DNA of 64,000 nucleotides, from positions 1 through 64,000 of the forward strand of contig QHVM01000087.1 of assembly GCA_003223555.1 (NCBI GenBank). The letters are read 5' to 3'. This stretch comes from Acidobacteriota bacterium (GTDB taxonomy: Bacteria; Acidobacteriota; Vicinamibacteria; Fen-336). Every line of letters begins with the position of its first letter. Position 1 is the first letter of the stretch. The notes below the pieces were generated by a model, which had not been told where the DNA came from, did not search any database, and was given only the letters and a program-made list of their open reading frames with translations. A program made the translations under genes and the position numbers. Positions 1-8,191 of the stretch are shown piece by piece.

Positions 1-448
1 TGCGGATGGCCAGCGGCAGCTTGCCCACCGCGTTCTGGTCCATCACGGCGCCGAGGGCGGCCTGGTCGGTGCTGAGCAGGCGCCGCGCGGCCTCGACGGT
101 GACCGCCTCGGACATCGTGCCGACCCCGATCGTGAGGTCGAGCCGGGCTCTCTGTCCGACCTCGAGGATCACGGCGTCCACCTTCTTCTCGAAGCCCGCG
201 GCCTCCACCTCGACCAGGTACCTCCCGGGCACGAGGTTCACCGCGAGGTAGGCCCCCTCCGCGTTCGTCTTGAGCCGGCTCGCGACGTTGGTCGCGCTGT
301 TGGTCACGGCCACGCTCGCGTTCGGGACGACGGCTCCCGTCTGGTCGCGCACGACGCCGCTGAGCGTGGCTCGATCCACCTGGGCGTGGGCGAGGGTCGC
401 CACGCCGGCCAGGGCCAGAACGCCGATCAGGGTCAAGGCTCGCTTCAT
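1..448 (-). CDS. TonB-dependent receptor with carboxypeptidase-regulatory domain, N-terminal part only
   Basis: The gene runs off the left edge, so only about 149 N-terminal residues are present; it is absent from the ORF track. The translation starts MKRALTLIGVLALAGVATLAHAQ, a clear signal peptide. A carboxypeptidase-regulatory-like beta-sandwich follows (SGVVRDQTGAVVPNASVAVTN, then YLAVNLVPGRYLVEVEAAGF), then a stretch leading toward a plug domain (VTVEAARRLLSTDQ, LPLAIR). This order is typical of the large outer-membrane TonB-dependent receptors expanded in Acidobacteriota, which are presumed to take up oligomeric nutrients; the substrate cannot be told. An AGGAG lies 6-7 nt upstream of the ATG (455-459 on the plus strand). 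The roughly 240 nt between this start and the next gene shows no other gene and probably holds the promoter. Confidence 0.8.
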   Translation of the reverse strand, partial: MKRALTLIGVLALAGVATLAHAQVDRATLSGVVRDQTGAVVPNASVAVTNSATNVASRLKTNAEGAYLAVNLVPGRYLVEVEAAGFEKKVDAVILEVGQRARLDLTIGVGTMSEAVTVEAARRLLSTDQAALGAVMDQNAVGKLPLAIR

Positions 449-690
449 TGCTCGCTCCTATTAGCTCCGGGCCGGCCGAAGGCTAGCGACGCGCCCGTGA
501 CGGACCGTGACGCAGGCAAGACCTCGGGTGGGCGGTCATCGCTTTCGATCGAGGGGGAGGACACCCGGGGACCTGACGATGGCGCGACGCTACTCGCCCC
601 GGCCGTCACTTGTCAACTGCCCCTTGGCCGTCAATCCAAACGAGTGGATTCGAGCCCGGGGGCGGAAATGGCGCTTCTACGAGAGAGCGG

Positions 691-2394
691 TCAGGTCAGG
701 AGCAGGTCGAGCATCCGTTTGCACAGCACGTATGCCTTCTCCGCCTGCTCCTTGGAGAACGGACCGCTCGGATGGGCCGCCGCGTTCCGCACCTCCCTGA
801 GACCTTTGAAGCTCGGCGACTGACGCACGAGATCCGGATGCTTCCCTACCATCCACGTGCGGAACTCGCTCGAAATGCCCGGGAGCCTGGTGCTCAGCTC
901 GTGCAGCATTGCTCCAAGGCTCAGAACGAGTCCCTCATCGGCAACGAACCTTGCGAGCTGGTTCTTCGAGTCACTGAGTCCCGCCTTAGCCAACGCGATC
1001 TTCTCTGGTGACTTTCGCACGGTGTCTCTGAACGGCAGGAACACTCGCCCTTTGAGCTCTGCCTCGACCGCCTTCGCAAAGGCCATGGCCGCGCTCTTGT
1101 AAAAGTTCGACCGAAACTCAGCGGGCTCACGCAGCCAGCAGAGGCTCCAGCAGCCGAAGAGCCAGTCGGTCGCACTCCCAGGGCCCAGTCTCACGAAGGC
1201 CGGCCACTGCAGTTGTAGGATGGACCTTATCGGTTCGCTCAGCTCCGGATGCGAGCTGAGGTACTTGCCGAGCACTTGATCAAGGTTGCGCGCTGTCACC
1301 GCGACTCCCCCGAGCGCAAGGGCGATCGACACGCGGATGTCTTCCCCCAAATTCGGGTCATTCTCGACCTCGTGACGGAGGCTCTCATATGCGGCGCGGT
1401 AGTCAGCCTCCGGCGGCGCGGTCTGCAGCTTCGCCAGCTCTAACCAGACACCGCGTGCCTTCGGGAACTCGTTGAGCCAGTTCGTAAGCATCGTCTTCGC
1501 CTTGGCGGTGTCACCAGCCTTTGCAAGCGATTCGGCGGTGCTGCTATAGAGCCACTCCTTGAGGAGCGGATCGGCGAAGCCGAGGCTGCTCTCGATCAGG
1601 GACTCGTAGTGCCGCGCGGCTCTCTGGTATTCGCCCAGCACGAAACAGCAACCAGCGAGCACGGCGCGATGCACCGGGCCAAACATCGAGGAGGCCTTTG
1701 CCAACGCCTGCTCCATCTCATGAGCTGCATCCTGCAGCCTCTCACGCCGAGTATCCGGGATCTCCGACAGCGTACTTAGGCCCCGAAGAAGTGTGCGTAG
1801 TCTGTCCTCCAATGGCAGCTCGTCGAAGAGCGTAGGCACCCACCAATCCAGGCCGCCGCTCTTGCCCTTGCGGGGCTTACCTTCCGCACAGGCAACGCGA
1901 AAATGGAACTGCCCGAGGAGGCCTCGAGCCTCGGCATCGGCGAAGTGGGCGACCGCCTGCAGCCGTCCATAGAGCTGTTTCGCGCGGGACCAGTCTGCCA
2001 GCGCGCAAGAGTTCACGATTTCCCAGCGGGCGCGCTTGGGATCGTGGATTGCCGCGACGTCTGAAAGCGTCACGAAGGCCGCGAGATCCGCCTGAAATCG
2101 CGCCAGGCAAGCTTCGAAGTCGAAGCCGTGCTCTACCTCTACAACATCGTCGTCATCATCGTCGTCGTACCAGTGGACAAGCCGGTAGAGGAAATTGAGG
2201 ATAACGAATCGCACGGCGATATCATCCGGGTTGGTGACGGTGTAGCTCCGCAGCAGGGTTGCCCCGCTATCCTCGGAGGCCCACGCCTCCGACAGCGCCC
2301 GATCCATGTCGATCTCAGTGCTATCGATGAGGGGGTAGTCGGTTCTCTGAAGCAGATTCCGGCGGGCCCAATCGACCCACGCCTCGATGTCCAT
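691..2394 (-). CDS. Large helical-repeat protein with C-terminal HEPN-like motif
   Basis: 567 aa, soluble, no signal peptide. Residues about 100-400 read as amphipathic helix pairs of TPR-like type (for example EYQRAARHYESLIESS and AKAGDTAKAKTMLTNWLNEFP). A run of seven Asp sits near residue 75. The C-terminus holds REVRNAAAHPSG, where R-N-A-A-A-H matches the R-x4-H signature of HEPN domains (often RNases or nucleotidyltransferase partners), followed by a predicted helix EKAYVLCKRMLDLLL. HEPN is therefore an inference from one motif. The gene begins 13 nt after the DUF5615 gene, with GGAG before its ATG, so the three genes look co-transcribed. Base composition appears lower in GC than the surrounding genes, which would fit transferred accessory DNA. 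The family is not firmly recognised; a role in stress response or defence is only suggested by context. Confidence 0.7.
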   Translation of the reverse strand: MDIEAWVDWARRNLLQRTDYPLIDSTEIDMDRALSEAWASEDSGATLLRSYTVTNPDDIAVRFVILNFLYRLVHWYDDDDDDDVVEVEHGFDFEACLARFQADLAAFVTLSDVAAIHDPKRARWEIVNSCALADWSRAKQLYGRLQAVAHFADAEARGLLGQFHFRVACAEGKPRKGKSGGLDWWVPTLFDELPLEDRLRTLLRGLSTLSEIPDTRRERLQDAAHEMEQALAKASSMFGPVHRAVLAGCCFVLGEYQRAARHYESLIESSLGFADPLLKEWLYSSTAESLAKAGDTAKAKTMLTNWLNEFPKARGVWLELAKLQTAPPEADYRAAYESLRHEVENDPNLGEDIRVSIALALGGVAVTARNLDQVLGKYLSSHPELSEPIRSILQLQWPAFVRLGPGSATDWLFGCWSLCWLREPAEFRSNFYKSAAMAFAKAVEAELKGRVFLPFRDTVRKSPEKIALAKAGLSDSKNQLARFVADEGLVLSLGAMLHELSTRLPGISSEFRTWMVGKHPDLVRQSPSFKGLREVRNAAAHPSGPFSKEQAEKAYVLCKRMLDLLLT

Positions 2395-2407
2395 CGAAGC
2401 TCCGGGT

Positions 2408-2725
2408 CTATGGTCCCACGCGAGTGACTCGACCTGGCTTGAGCCGTCGAATGAGCTCTCGCACGCGCGGCATGAGGGGACGGAGTACTTCCAAGCGATT
2501 GCTCGGCGCCTTCAGGATGATGACAGCCAGGCGAGAGGGCGGTCGCCGATGGAGGGAGATCGCGGCATCGACGGTCAGGAAGACGTCAAACAGTCCCGCG
2601 GCGAGATCGAGGAGCTCGCTGTTCTTCTTCCCGGCCCAGCCGGCCTCGGGTACGGTTCGTGTCTCGTGGCCCGATAGCTCCGCCTTCAGTTTGCGCGGTA
2701 GGCATTCATCGAGCAGCACGCGCAT
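2408..2725 (-). CDS. DUF5615 PIN-like protein (putative toxin)
   Basis: 105 aa. It begins MRVLLDECLPRKLKAELSGHE and contains TVPEAGWAGKKNSELLDLA and FDVFLTVDAAIS, the expected order for DUF5615, a PIN-like fold with acidic residues at strand ends (D6, E7, and D in LTVD). Members are normally encoded just after a DUF433 gene and are treated as putative ribonuclease toxins. Here the start overlaps the DUF433 stop by 20 nt, as expected for a coupled antitoxin-toxin pair. The acidic residues are present, so it may be active, but its function is inferred from family and context only. Confidence 0.8.
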   Translation of the reverse strand: MRVLLDECLPRKLKAELSGHETRTVPEAGWAGKKNSELLDLAAGLFDVFLTVDAAISLHRRPPSRLAVIILKAPSNRLEVLRPLMPRVRELIRRLKPGRVTRVGP

Positions 2726-2933
2726 CGGCGAGCAACGTCTTCTTCGCGTGCTCCAGGACGGCGATCGCCTGCTGACGACTCACGGTCGGAAAGTCCTCCA
2801 GAAACTCCGTAAGCGACTGTCCCGCTTGTAGATAGTCGAGGAGCGTTTGGACGGGGACGCGGGTACCGGCGAAGACGGGAGTGCCGCCGAGCACTTCGCG
2901 GGAGCGCCGGATCACGGGCTTGGGGTTCGGCAT
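2706..2933 (-). CDS. DUF433 protein (putative antitoxin)
   Basis: 75 aa from the second in-frame Met (MPNPKPVIRRSREVLGG); the longer ORF start at 2969 adds a poorly conserved tail and is less likely. The core GGTPVFAGTRVPVQTLLDYL followed by EFLEDFPTVSRQQAIAVLEH is diagnostic of DUF433, a small winged-helix-type DNA-binding protein usually paired with DUF5615. It is the first gene of a three-gene minus-strand unit (DUF433, DUF5615, HEPN-like protein) and probably represses its own promoter in the gap before 2998. The partner overlaps its 3' end by 20 nt. Confidence 0.85.
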   Translation of the reverse strand: MPNPKPVIRRSREVLGGTPVFAGTRVPVQTLLDYLQAGQSLTEFLEDFPTVSRQQAIAVLEHAKKTLLADARAAR

Positions 2934-2997
2934 GATGATTGGCCTGCGAATGAGAGTATAACGCGGCAACTAGGGTGACGACGACCAGCGCCAGGCG

Positions 2998-4092
2998 TCA
3001 ATCGATGCGACGGCCGGTGGCGGCGTCGAAGTAGAGGACCCGGTCCGTGGTCACCGAGAAGAACAGCGTGCCGCCCGGCTGGGCGGGCAGGTCGGCCGGG
3101 CCGCGGGCCACCACCCGGACGCCTTGCGCGTCGAGGACCACGATCGTCTCGTTGCCCATCGGCTCCACCACGACCACCCGCGCCGTGCCGCGGCCGGCCC
3201 CGGGGGTGGGGGAGAGAGCGACGTCTTCGGGGCGCACGCCCACTTCGAAGCCGCCCGCGCCGGCGAGCGCGGCGCGGCGGGGCGGGGCGACCGCCAGCTC
3301 CCCCCCCGCGGCGCGCACGAGGCCGTCGCCGGCGAGCGTCCCCGGCCACAGATTCATGGCCGGGCTGCCGAGGAACGTGGCCACGAAGCGGTTGGCCGGC
3401 CGCCGGTACAGCTCGAGCGGCGAGCCGACCTGCTCCAGCGTCCCCTGCCTCAGCACCGCCACCCGCGTGCCCATGGTCATGGCTTCGCCCTGGTCATGGG
3501 TCACGTAGAGGGTGGTGGTGCCCAGCTCGTGCTGGAGCCGCTTCAGCTCCCCGCGGGTCTGGACCCGGAGCTGGGCGTCGAGGTTCGAGAGCGGCTCGTC
3601 CATGAGGTACACGCCGGGGTTGCGGACGATCGCCCGCGCCAGCGCCACCCTCTGCTGCTGCCCGCCCGAGAGCTGGGCCGGCTTCCGGTCGAGCAGCGCC
3701 TCCAGCTCCAGACGCCGGGCGGCCTCCTTCACCCGGGTGGCGATATCCGCCTCGGGCACGCGGCGCGCCCGGAGCGGGAAGGCGACGTTGTCGAAGACGC
3801 TGAAGTGCGGGTAGAGCGCGTAGTTCTGGAAGACCATCGCCACGTCCCGCTCCGCGGGCGGCAGGTCGTTGATGCGGCGGTCGCTGATGTACAGGCTGCC
3901 CTCGTCGGGCGATTCCAGGCCGGCCAGCAGGCGCAGCAGCGTCGTCTTGCCGCACCCGGATGGGCCGAGGAGCACGACACACTCGCCCGGCTCCACGTCG
4001 AGGTCGATGGCCCGCAGCGCGAGGTGGGCGCCGAAGCGCTTGCCGACCTTCTCGAGGCGGACGCGCGCCGGTGCCGGCCCGCCGGCCTTCAC
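2998..4092 (-). CDS. CUT1-type sugar ABC transporter ATP-binding protein (MalK/UgpC family)
   Basis: 364 aa from a GTG inside the GTGA that ends the upstream reductase gene; the longer track ORF runs back into that gene. Visible are the Walker A GPSGCGKTT, Q-loop VFQNYALYPH, signature LSGGQQQR, Walker B VYLMDEP, D-loop SNLDA and H-loop VTHDQ, then a C-terminal TOBE/OB region with FEVGVRPEDVAL. This is the full MalK/UgpC layout, and such ATPases power uptake of oligosaccharides or glycerol phosphate. No permease or binding protein lies beside it. The sugar system at 44.4-50.3 kb lacks an ATPase, so this may serve it (inference). Translation is probably coupled to the upstream reductase gene. 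Confidence 0.92.
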   Translation of the reverse strand: MKAGGPAPARVRLEKVGKRFGAHLALRAIDLDVEPGECVVLLGPSGCGKTTLLRLLAGLESPDEGSLYISDRRINDLPPAERDVAMVFQNYALYPHFSVFDNVAFPLRARRVPEADIATRVKEAARRLELEALLDRKPAQLSGGQQQRVALARAIVRNPGVYLMDEPLSNLDAQLRVQTRGELKRLQHELGTTTLYVTHDQGEAMTMGTRVAVLRQGTLEQVGSPLELYRRPANRFVATFLGSPAMNLWPGTLAGDGLVRAAGGELAVAPPRRAALAGAGGFEVGVRPEDVALSPTPGAGRGTARVVVVEPMGNETIVVLDAQGVRVVARGPADLPAQPGGTLFFSVTTDRVLYFDAATGRRID

Positions 4093-4730
4093 TTGCGGAG
4101 GAGCTTGAACGCGTGGTTCCAGGTGCCCGCCCGCGCCCCGTACACGACCCACGCCATGCACATCGGCTCCAGGTAGCGGGACGACTCTATGGGTCCGAGG
4201 TCGGCCGTTCCCCAGCCGAAGTCGGAGAGGATGGCCGCGACCTGCTTCTTCGCGTCGTCGTCATTGCCGCAGATGAACATGTCCGGCGGGCCTCCCGGGA
4301 AGCGGGGACGGAACATGTGGGCGTTCCCCACGGTGTTGAACGCCTTCACGACGCGGGCGCCGGGCAGGAGCCGCTGCACCCGCTCGCCCCCCGAGTCGGT
4401 GTGGCCGACGGCGAGCTGGGGCGCCCCGCCGCTGAAGTCGAGCGGGTTGGTCGCGTCGATGACCACCTTGCCCCGCAGGGTCTGCGGCCCCGCGGCCTTC
4501 AGGGCGCTCTCGTTGGCGGAGCCGAGGGTGGCGAGCACGACCAGCTCGCCGTGGGAGGCGGCCTCGGCGAAGGTCCCGGCCGACGCCTTCCCCCCCGCCT
4601 CCTTCGCCCACCCGACCGCCTTGTCGTTGCCCGCGCTGCGCGAGCCCATCTTCACCTCGTGGCCGAGGACGATGAACCCCCTGCCCAGCGCCTGTCCGAC
4701 GTCGCCCGTGCCCAGGATCCCGATCCGCAT
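4089..4730 (-). CDS. NADPH-dependent F420 reductase family / NAD(P)-binding protein
   Basis: 213 aa starting MRIGILGTGDVGQALGRGF, a Rossmann GxGxxG nucleotide site; it continues with VKMGSRS (the NADP phosphate-binding region), VVIDATNPLDF and VVKAFNTVGNAHM. These are hallmarks of the NADPH:F420 oxidoreductase-like family (pfam03807). Many bacterial members are not shown to use F420, so the cofactor partner is uncertain. The true start is the ATG at 4730; the 429-aa track ORF extends into noncoding upstream frame. It is the first gene of a minus-strand pair with the MalK-like ATPase and is divergent from the ribose-type importer, with only 49 nt between the two starts. Confidence 0.85.
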   Translation of the reverse strand: MRIGILGTGDVGQALGRGFIVLGHEVKMGSRSAGNDKAVGWAKEAGGKASAGTFAEAASHGELVVLATLGSANESALKAAGPQTLRGKVVIDATNPLDFSGGAPQLAVGHTDSGGERVQRLLPGARVVKAFNTVGNAHMFRPRFPGGPPDMFICGNDDDAKKQVAAILSDFGWGTADLGPIESSRYLEPMCMAWVVYGARAGTWNHAFKLLRK

Positions 4731-4779
4731 GACTCCCTCCCGTGCGCCCCCATCGCGGTTATACTCCGCGTCCGAACTC

Positions 4780-6297
4780 ATGGCCACCCCGACGGCTCCG
4801 CTGCTCGAAGTCCAGGGCATCACCAAGCGCTTCGGCGGGCAACCCGCCTTGCAGGACGTGACGATGGGGCTCGCCACCGGCGAGGTCCACGCGGTGGCGG
4901 GGGAGAACGGCGCCGGGAAGTCGACCCTGATGGCGATCCTCTCCGGCGCCCTGCGACCCGATGCGGGCGCACTGCTCTGGGAAGGGCGGCCGGTGGCCTT
5001 CGGCGACGTGCGCGCCGCCCAGGCCCTCGGCATCAGCATGGTCCACCAGGAGCCGCAGCTCGTGGCCAGCCTCAGTGTCGCGGAGAACGTCGGCCTGGGA
5101 CGGCTGCCCTCCCGGCTGGGGCCGCTGCGCGTGGTAGACCGGGGCCGGCTGCGCGGGCAGGCCCTCCAGGCCCTCCGGCTCGTGCGCGCCGAGCTGTCGC
5201 CCGAGCGCCGCGTCGACACCCTCGGCGTGGCGGAGCGGCAGCTGGTGGCGATCGCGCGCGCCCTCCACGTCGGGGCGCGGCTCATCATCCTCGACGAGCC
5301 GACCTCGTCGCTCTCCGCGGCGGAGACCGAATCGCTCTTCGCCACCCTGGGGGCGCTGCGGCAGCGGGGCACCGCCATCGTCTACATCTCGCATCGGCTG
5401 GAGGAGCTGCGCGCGCTGGCCGACCGTGTCACCGTGCTGCGGGACGGGCGCGTCGTCACCACCGTGCCCGTCGCGGAGACGAGCAACGACGCCCTCATCC
5501 TCGCCATGTCGGGACGGGAGCTGGCCGCGGTGGACGCGGCCCGCGACGAGCGGCCGGCGGGCGACGTCGTGCTGGAGGTGCGCGGCCTGACCCGCCGCGG
5601 CCGGCTGCACGAGGTCTCCCTCGAGGTCCGCGCGGGAGAGATCGTGGGCCTGGCCGGCCTGGTGGGGGCCGGCCGCTCGCGGGCGCTGCGCACCGTGTTC
5701 GGAGCCGACCGGGCCGACCGGGGTGAGGTGAGGGTCCTCGGCGCCGGCGGGAGCGGGCGCCGCGTGGGCACGCTGCGGGAGGCGATCGCGGCCGGCGTCG
5801 GCCTGGTGCCCGAGGACCGGCGCTCGCTCGGCCTCGTGATGACCGCCTCGGTGGCCGAGAACATCGGCCTCGTCACGCCGCCGGGCACCCGGCGGCTCGG
5901 TCTGCTGCGCCGGCGGGCGCTGCGCGAGGTCGCGCGCCGGGCGGTGGAAGCGCTGCGCATCAAGACGCGCGGGCTCGACGCCCCGGTGCGGACGCTCTCG
6001 GGCGGCAACCAGCAGAAGTGCGTGCTCGGGCGCTGGGTGGGGCCGGAGTCCCGGGTGCTGCTGCTCGACGAGCCGACGCGCGGGGTCGACGTCTCGGCCA
6101 AGGCCGAGATCCACCGCCACCTGCGGGAGCTGGCCGGCCGCGGCCTGGCCATCCTGGTCTCGTCTTCCGAGCTGCCGGAGCTGCTCGCGCTCTGCGACCG
6201 GATCGTGGTCATGCGCCAGGGCCGGGTCGTCGGCGAGCTGCCGCGGGCCCGGGCCAGCGCGCCCGAGCTTGTGCGGCTGGCCACGGGGACGCGGTGA
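4780..6297 (+). CDS. rbsA-like: Ribose-type (CUT2) sugar ABC transporter, double ATPase
   Basis: 505 aa from ATG 4780 (MATPTAPLLEVQGITKRFGG); the longer ORF is a readback into the divergent gene. It has two tandem ABC domains. Domain 1 has GENGAGKSTLMA, Q-loop VHQEPQL, Walker B LIILDEPTSSLS. Domain 2 has the degenerate P-loop GLVGAGRSRALR, VPEDRR, signature LSGGNQQK and Walker B VLLLDEPTRGVDV. This is the standard RbsA/MglA/XylG organisation and length. It energises the adjacent permease (GTGA overlap). The substrate, probably a monosaccharide or related small molecule, cannot be deduced. A TATACT hexamer about 16 nt before the ATG could be a -10 element, but no matching -35 was seen. Confidence 0.93.
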   Translation: MATPTAPLLEVQGITKRFGGQPALQDVTMGLATGEVHAVAGENGAGKSTLMAILSGALRPDAGALLWEGRPVAFGDVRAAQALGISMVHQEPQLVASLSVAENVGLGRLPSRLGPLRVVDRGRLRGQALQALRLVRAELSPERRVDTLGVAERQLVAIARALHVGARLIILDEPTSSLSAAETESLFATLGALRQRGTAIVYISHRLEELRALADRVTVLRDGRVVTTVPVAETSNDALILAMSGRELAAVDAARDERPAGDVVLEVRGLTRRGRLHEVSLEVRAGEIVGLAGLVGAGRSRALRTVFGADRADRGEVRVLGAGGSGRRVGTLREAIAAGVGLVPEDRRSLGLVMTASVAENIGLVTPPGTRRLGLLRRRALREVARRAVEALRIKTRGLDAPVRTLSGGNQQKCVLGRWVGPESRVLLLDEPTRGVDVSAKAEIHRHLRELAGRGLAILVSSSELPELLALCDRIVVMRQGRVVGELPRARASAPELVRLATGTR

Positions 6298-7271
6298 GCG
6301 AGGCGGCCACCCTGCCGGCGCCGGCGGTCGCGCGGGCCACCTGGTGGCAGCGCGTGGGGCCGCTGCTCGGCCTGGCCCTGCTCTGCGTCGTGCTCGCCGT
6401 CGCTTCGCCGCATTTCCTCACCGTCGACAACCTGCTGAACGTCCTGCGGCAGTCGGCGATCAACGCGATCCTGGCCCTCGGCCAGCTGGTGGTCATCGTC
6501 ACCGCCGGCATCGACCTCTCCATCGGCTCCATCGTGGGGCTCACCATCGTGCTCCTGGCGATGATGATGCGCGGCGGGATGGCGTCCGCCCTCGCCTGCG
6601 TGCTCACGGTGGCGGCGGGGGCGGCGGTGGGCCTCGGCAACGGCCTGCTGCTGACCCGCCTGAAGCTGCCCCATCCCTTCATCTCCACGCTGGGCACGAT
6701 GAACGTCGCCCGTGGCGCGGCGCTGCTGCTCGCGGCGGGCGTGCCCATCAGCGGCCTGCCGAGCGGCTTCCGGGAGACCGTGGCCGGCTCGGCCTTCGGC
6801 ATCCCGTCGCCGGTCGTGGTCGCGGGCGCGCTCTACCTGGTCGGCCACCTCTTCCTCACCCGGACCGTCTGGGGTCGCGACCTCTACGCGATCGGCGGCA
6901 ACCGCGAGGCGGCCCGCCTGTGCGGCATCCCCGTGGACCGCCGGCTCAACCTGGCCTACGCGCTGTCGGGCGGCGCGGCCGGGCTGGCCGCCGTCGTCCT
7001 GGCCGCCCGCATGAACTCCGGCTTCCCCCTCGCCGGCACGGGAGCGGAGCTGGACGCGATCGCGGCGGTGATCGTCGGCGGGGCGAGCTTCTTCGGCGGC
7101 GTGGGGACGGCCGGCGGGACGCTCATCGGCGCCCTCATCATCGGCTTCCTGCGCAACGGGCTGAACCTGCTCGACGTGTCGGCCTACTGGCAGATGATCG
7201 TCATCGGCGCGGTGATCGTGGCCGCGGTCTGCATCGACGTGCTGCGCCAGCGTGTGGGCAGGGAAGCATGA
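6294..7271 (+). CDS. rbsC-like: Ribose-type (CUT2) sugar ABC transporter permease
   Basis: 325 aa starting at the GTG that overlaps the ATPase stop (GTGA). About 8-10 hydrophobic segments are visible, with the family landmarks NLLNVLRQSAINAILALGQ, TAGIDLSIGSIVGL, LGTMNVARGAALL, YAIGGNREAARLCGI and AVIVGGASFFGGVGT. The length is normal for RbsC/XylH/AraH. It forms the inner-membrane channel for the binding lipoprotein encoded next, whose ATG overlaps this stop. Confidence 0.93.
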   Translation: MSEAATLPAPAVARATWWQRVGPLLGLALLCVVLAVASPHFLTVDNLLNVLRQSAINAILALGQLVVIVTAGIDLSIGSIVGLTIVLLAMMMRGGMASALACVLTVAAGAAVGLGNGLLLTRLKLPHPFISTLGTMNVARGAALLLAAGVPISGLPSGFRETVAGSAFGIPSPVVVAGALYLVGHLFLTRTVWGRDLYAIGGNREAARLCGIPVDRRLNLAYALSGGAAGLAAVVLAARMNSGFPLAGTGAELDAIAAVIVGGASFFGGVGTAGGTLIGALIIGFLRNGLNLLDVSAYWQMIVIGAVIVAAVCIDVLRQRVGREA

Positions 7272-8191
7272 GCCGGCGGCCGGCCGCTTTGGCGCTCGCG
7301 GGCGCGCTGGCCGCGGCGGCGTGCCACCGGGGCCCCGAGGAGACCACGGTCGCGCTCGTCACCAAGGCCATGGACAGCGAGTTCTGGCTGATGGTGGCCG
7401 AGGGGGCCCGGACCGCGGCCGCCGCTCACCCCGGCGTGCGCCTCACGATCGTGGCCCCCGACCGGGAGATCAACGTCGACCAGCAGGTGTCGATCCTCGA
7501 GGACCAGGTCCGGCGAGGGGTGAAGGCCCTCGTCGTCTCGCCCGCCGGCTCGGCCCAGGTGATGTCGGCCCTCGAGCTGGCCTCCTCGCGCGGCATCCCG
7601 GTCGTGCTGATCGACACCGACGCGCCGTTCGCGAAGAAGGTCACCTACATCGGCACCGACAACCGCCGCGGCGGCCAGTTGGCGGCCAAGTGCCTCGTCG
7701 ACAAGCTGGGCGGCCGGGGCGACGTGGCCCTCATCAGTGGCGTGCCCGGCAACGAGTCGCAGGATGCGCGGGCCAAGGGCTTCGTGGACGCGGTGGCCGA
7801 GGTGCCGGGCATGAGGCTCGTGGCCCAGCAGCCGGCCAACAGCGAGCGCTCGCTCGGCCTCACGGTCATGGAGAACATCCTCACCGCCCACCCCGAGGTG
7901 AGAGGCGTCTTCGCCACCAACGACCAGATGGCCCTCGGGGCCATGGAGGCGCTCGACGCGCGCGGCCTGCGGGGCAAGGTGGCCATCGTCGGCTTCGACG
8001 CCACCAAGGAGGCCGTGCAGGCCGCGGTGGACGGCAAGCTGGCCGGGTCGGTGGCCCAGAACCCGCGGGCGATGGGCCAGCAGGGCGTGGAGGCGGCCCT
8101 GGCCGCGCTGGAGGGCCGGCCGGTCGAGAAGAGGATCGACACCGGAACCGAGCTGGTGACGAAGGACAACGCGGAGAAGTACCTCAGATGA
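7268..8191 (+). CDS. rbsB-like: Ribose-type sugar ABC transporter substrate-binding lipoprotein
   Basis: 307 aa. The N-terminus MSRRPAALALAGALAAAACHRG is a lipoprotein signal with Cys after AAA. The mature protein is a periplasmic-binding-protein type I fold: VALVTKAMDSEFWLMVAEGA, then VKALVVSPAG, IPVVLIDTDAP, YIGTDNRRGGQLAA, VFATNDQMALGAMEAL, VAIVGFDATKEAVQAV-like, QNPRAMGQQGVEAAL. These are the usual ligand-cleft loops of the RbsB family. It overlaps both neighbours (ATGA) and is the last transporter gene of the operon. The ligand is not determinable from sequence. Confidence 0.92.
   Translation: MSRRPAALALAGALAAAACHRGPEETTVALVTKAMDSEFWLMVAEGARTAAAAHPGVRLTIVAPDREINVDQQVSILEDQVRRGVKALVVSPAGSAQVMSALELASSRGIPVVLIDTDAPFAKKVTYIGTDNRRGGQLAAKCLVDKLGGRGDVALISGVPGNESQDARAKGFVDAVAEVPGMRLVAQQPANSERSLGLTVMENILTAHPEVRGVFATNDQMALGAMEALDARGLRGKVAIVGFDATKEAVQAAVDGKLAGSVAQNPRAMGQQGVEAALAALEGRPVEKRIDTGTELVTKDNAEKYLR

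Noticed and set aside
4755-4780. TATACT as the promoter of the ribose-type importer
   Set aside because: No acceptable -35 at the right distance, so it is mentioned only as a possibility in the gene entry.
3124-5726. Long plus-strand ORFs opposite the MalK-like and reductase genes (350 and 588 aa)
   Set aside because: They are high-GC antisense shadows rich in Arg/Gly/Ala/His, without domains, and overlap well-supported genes.
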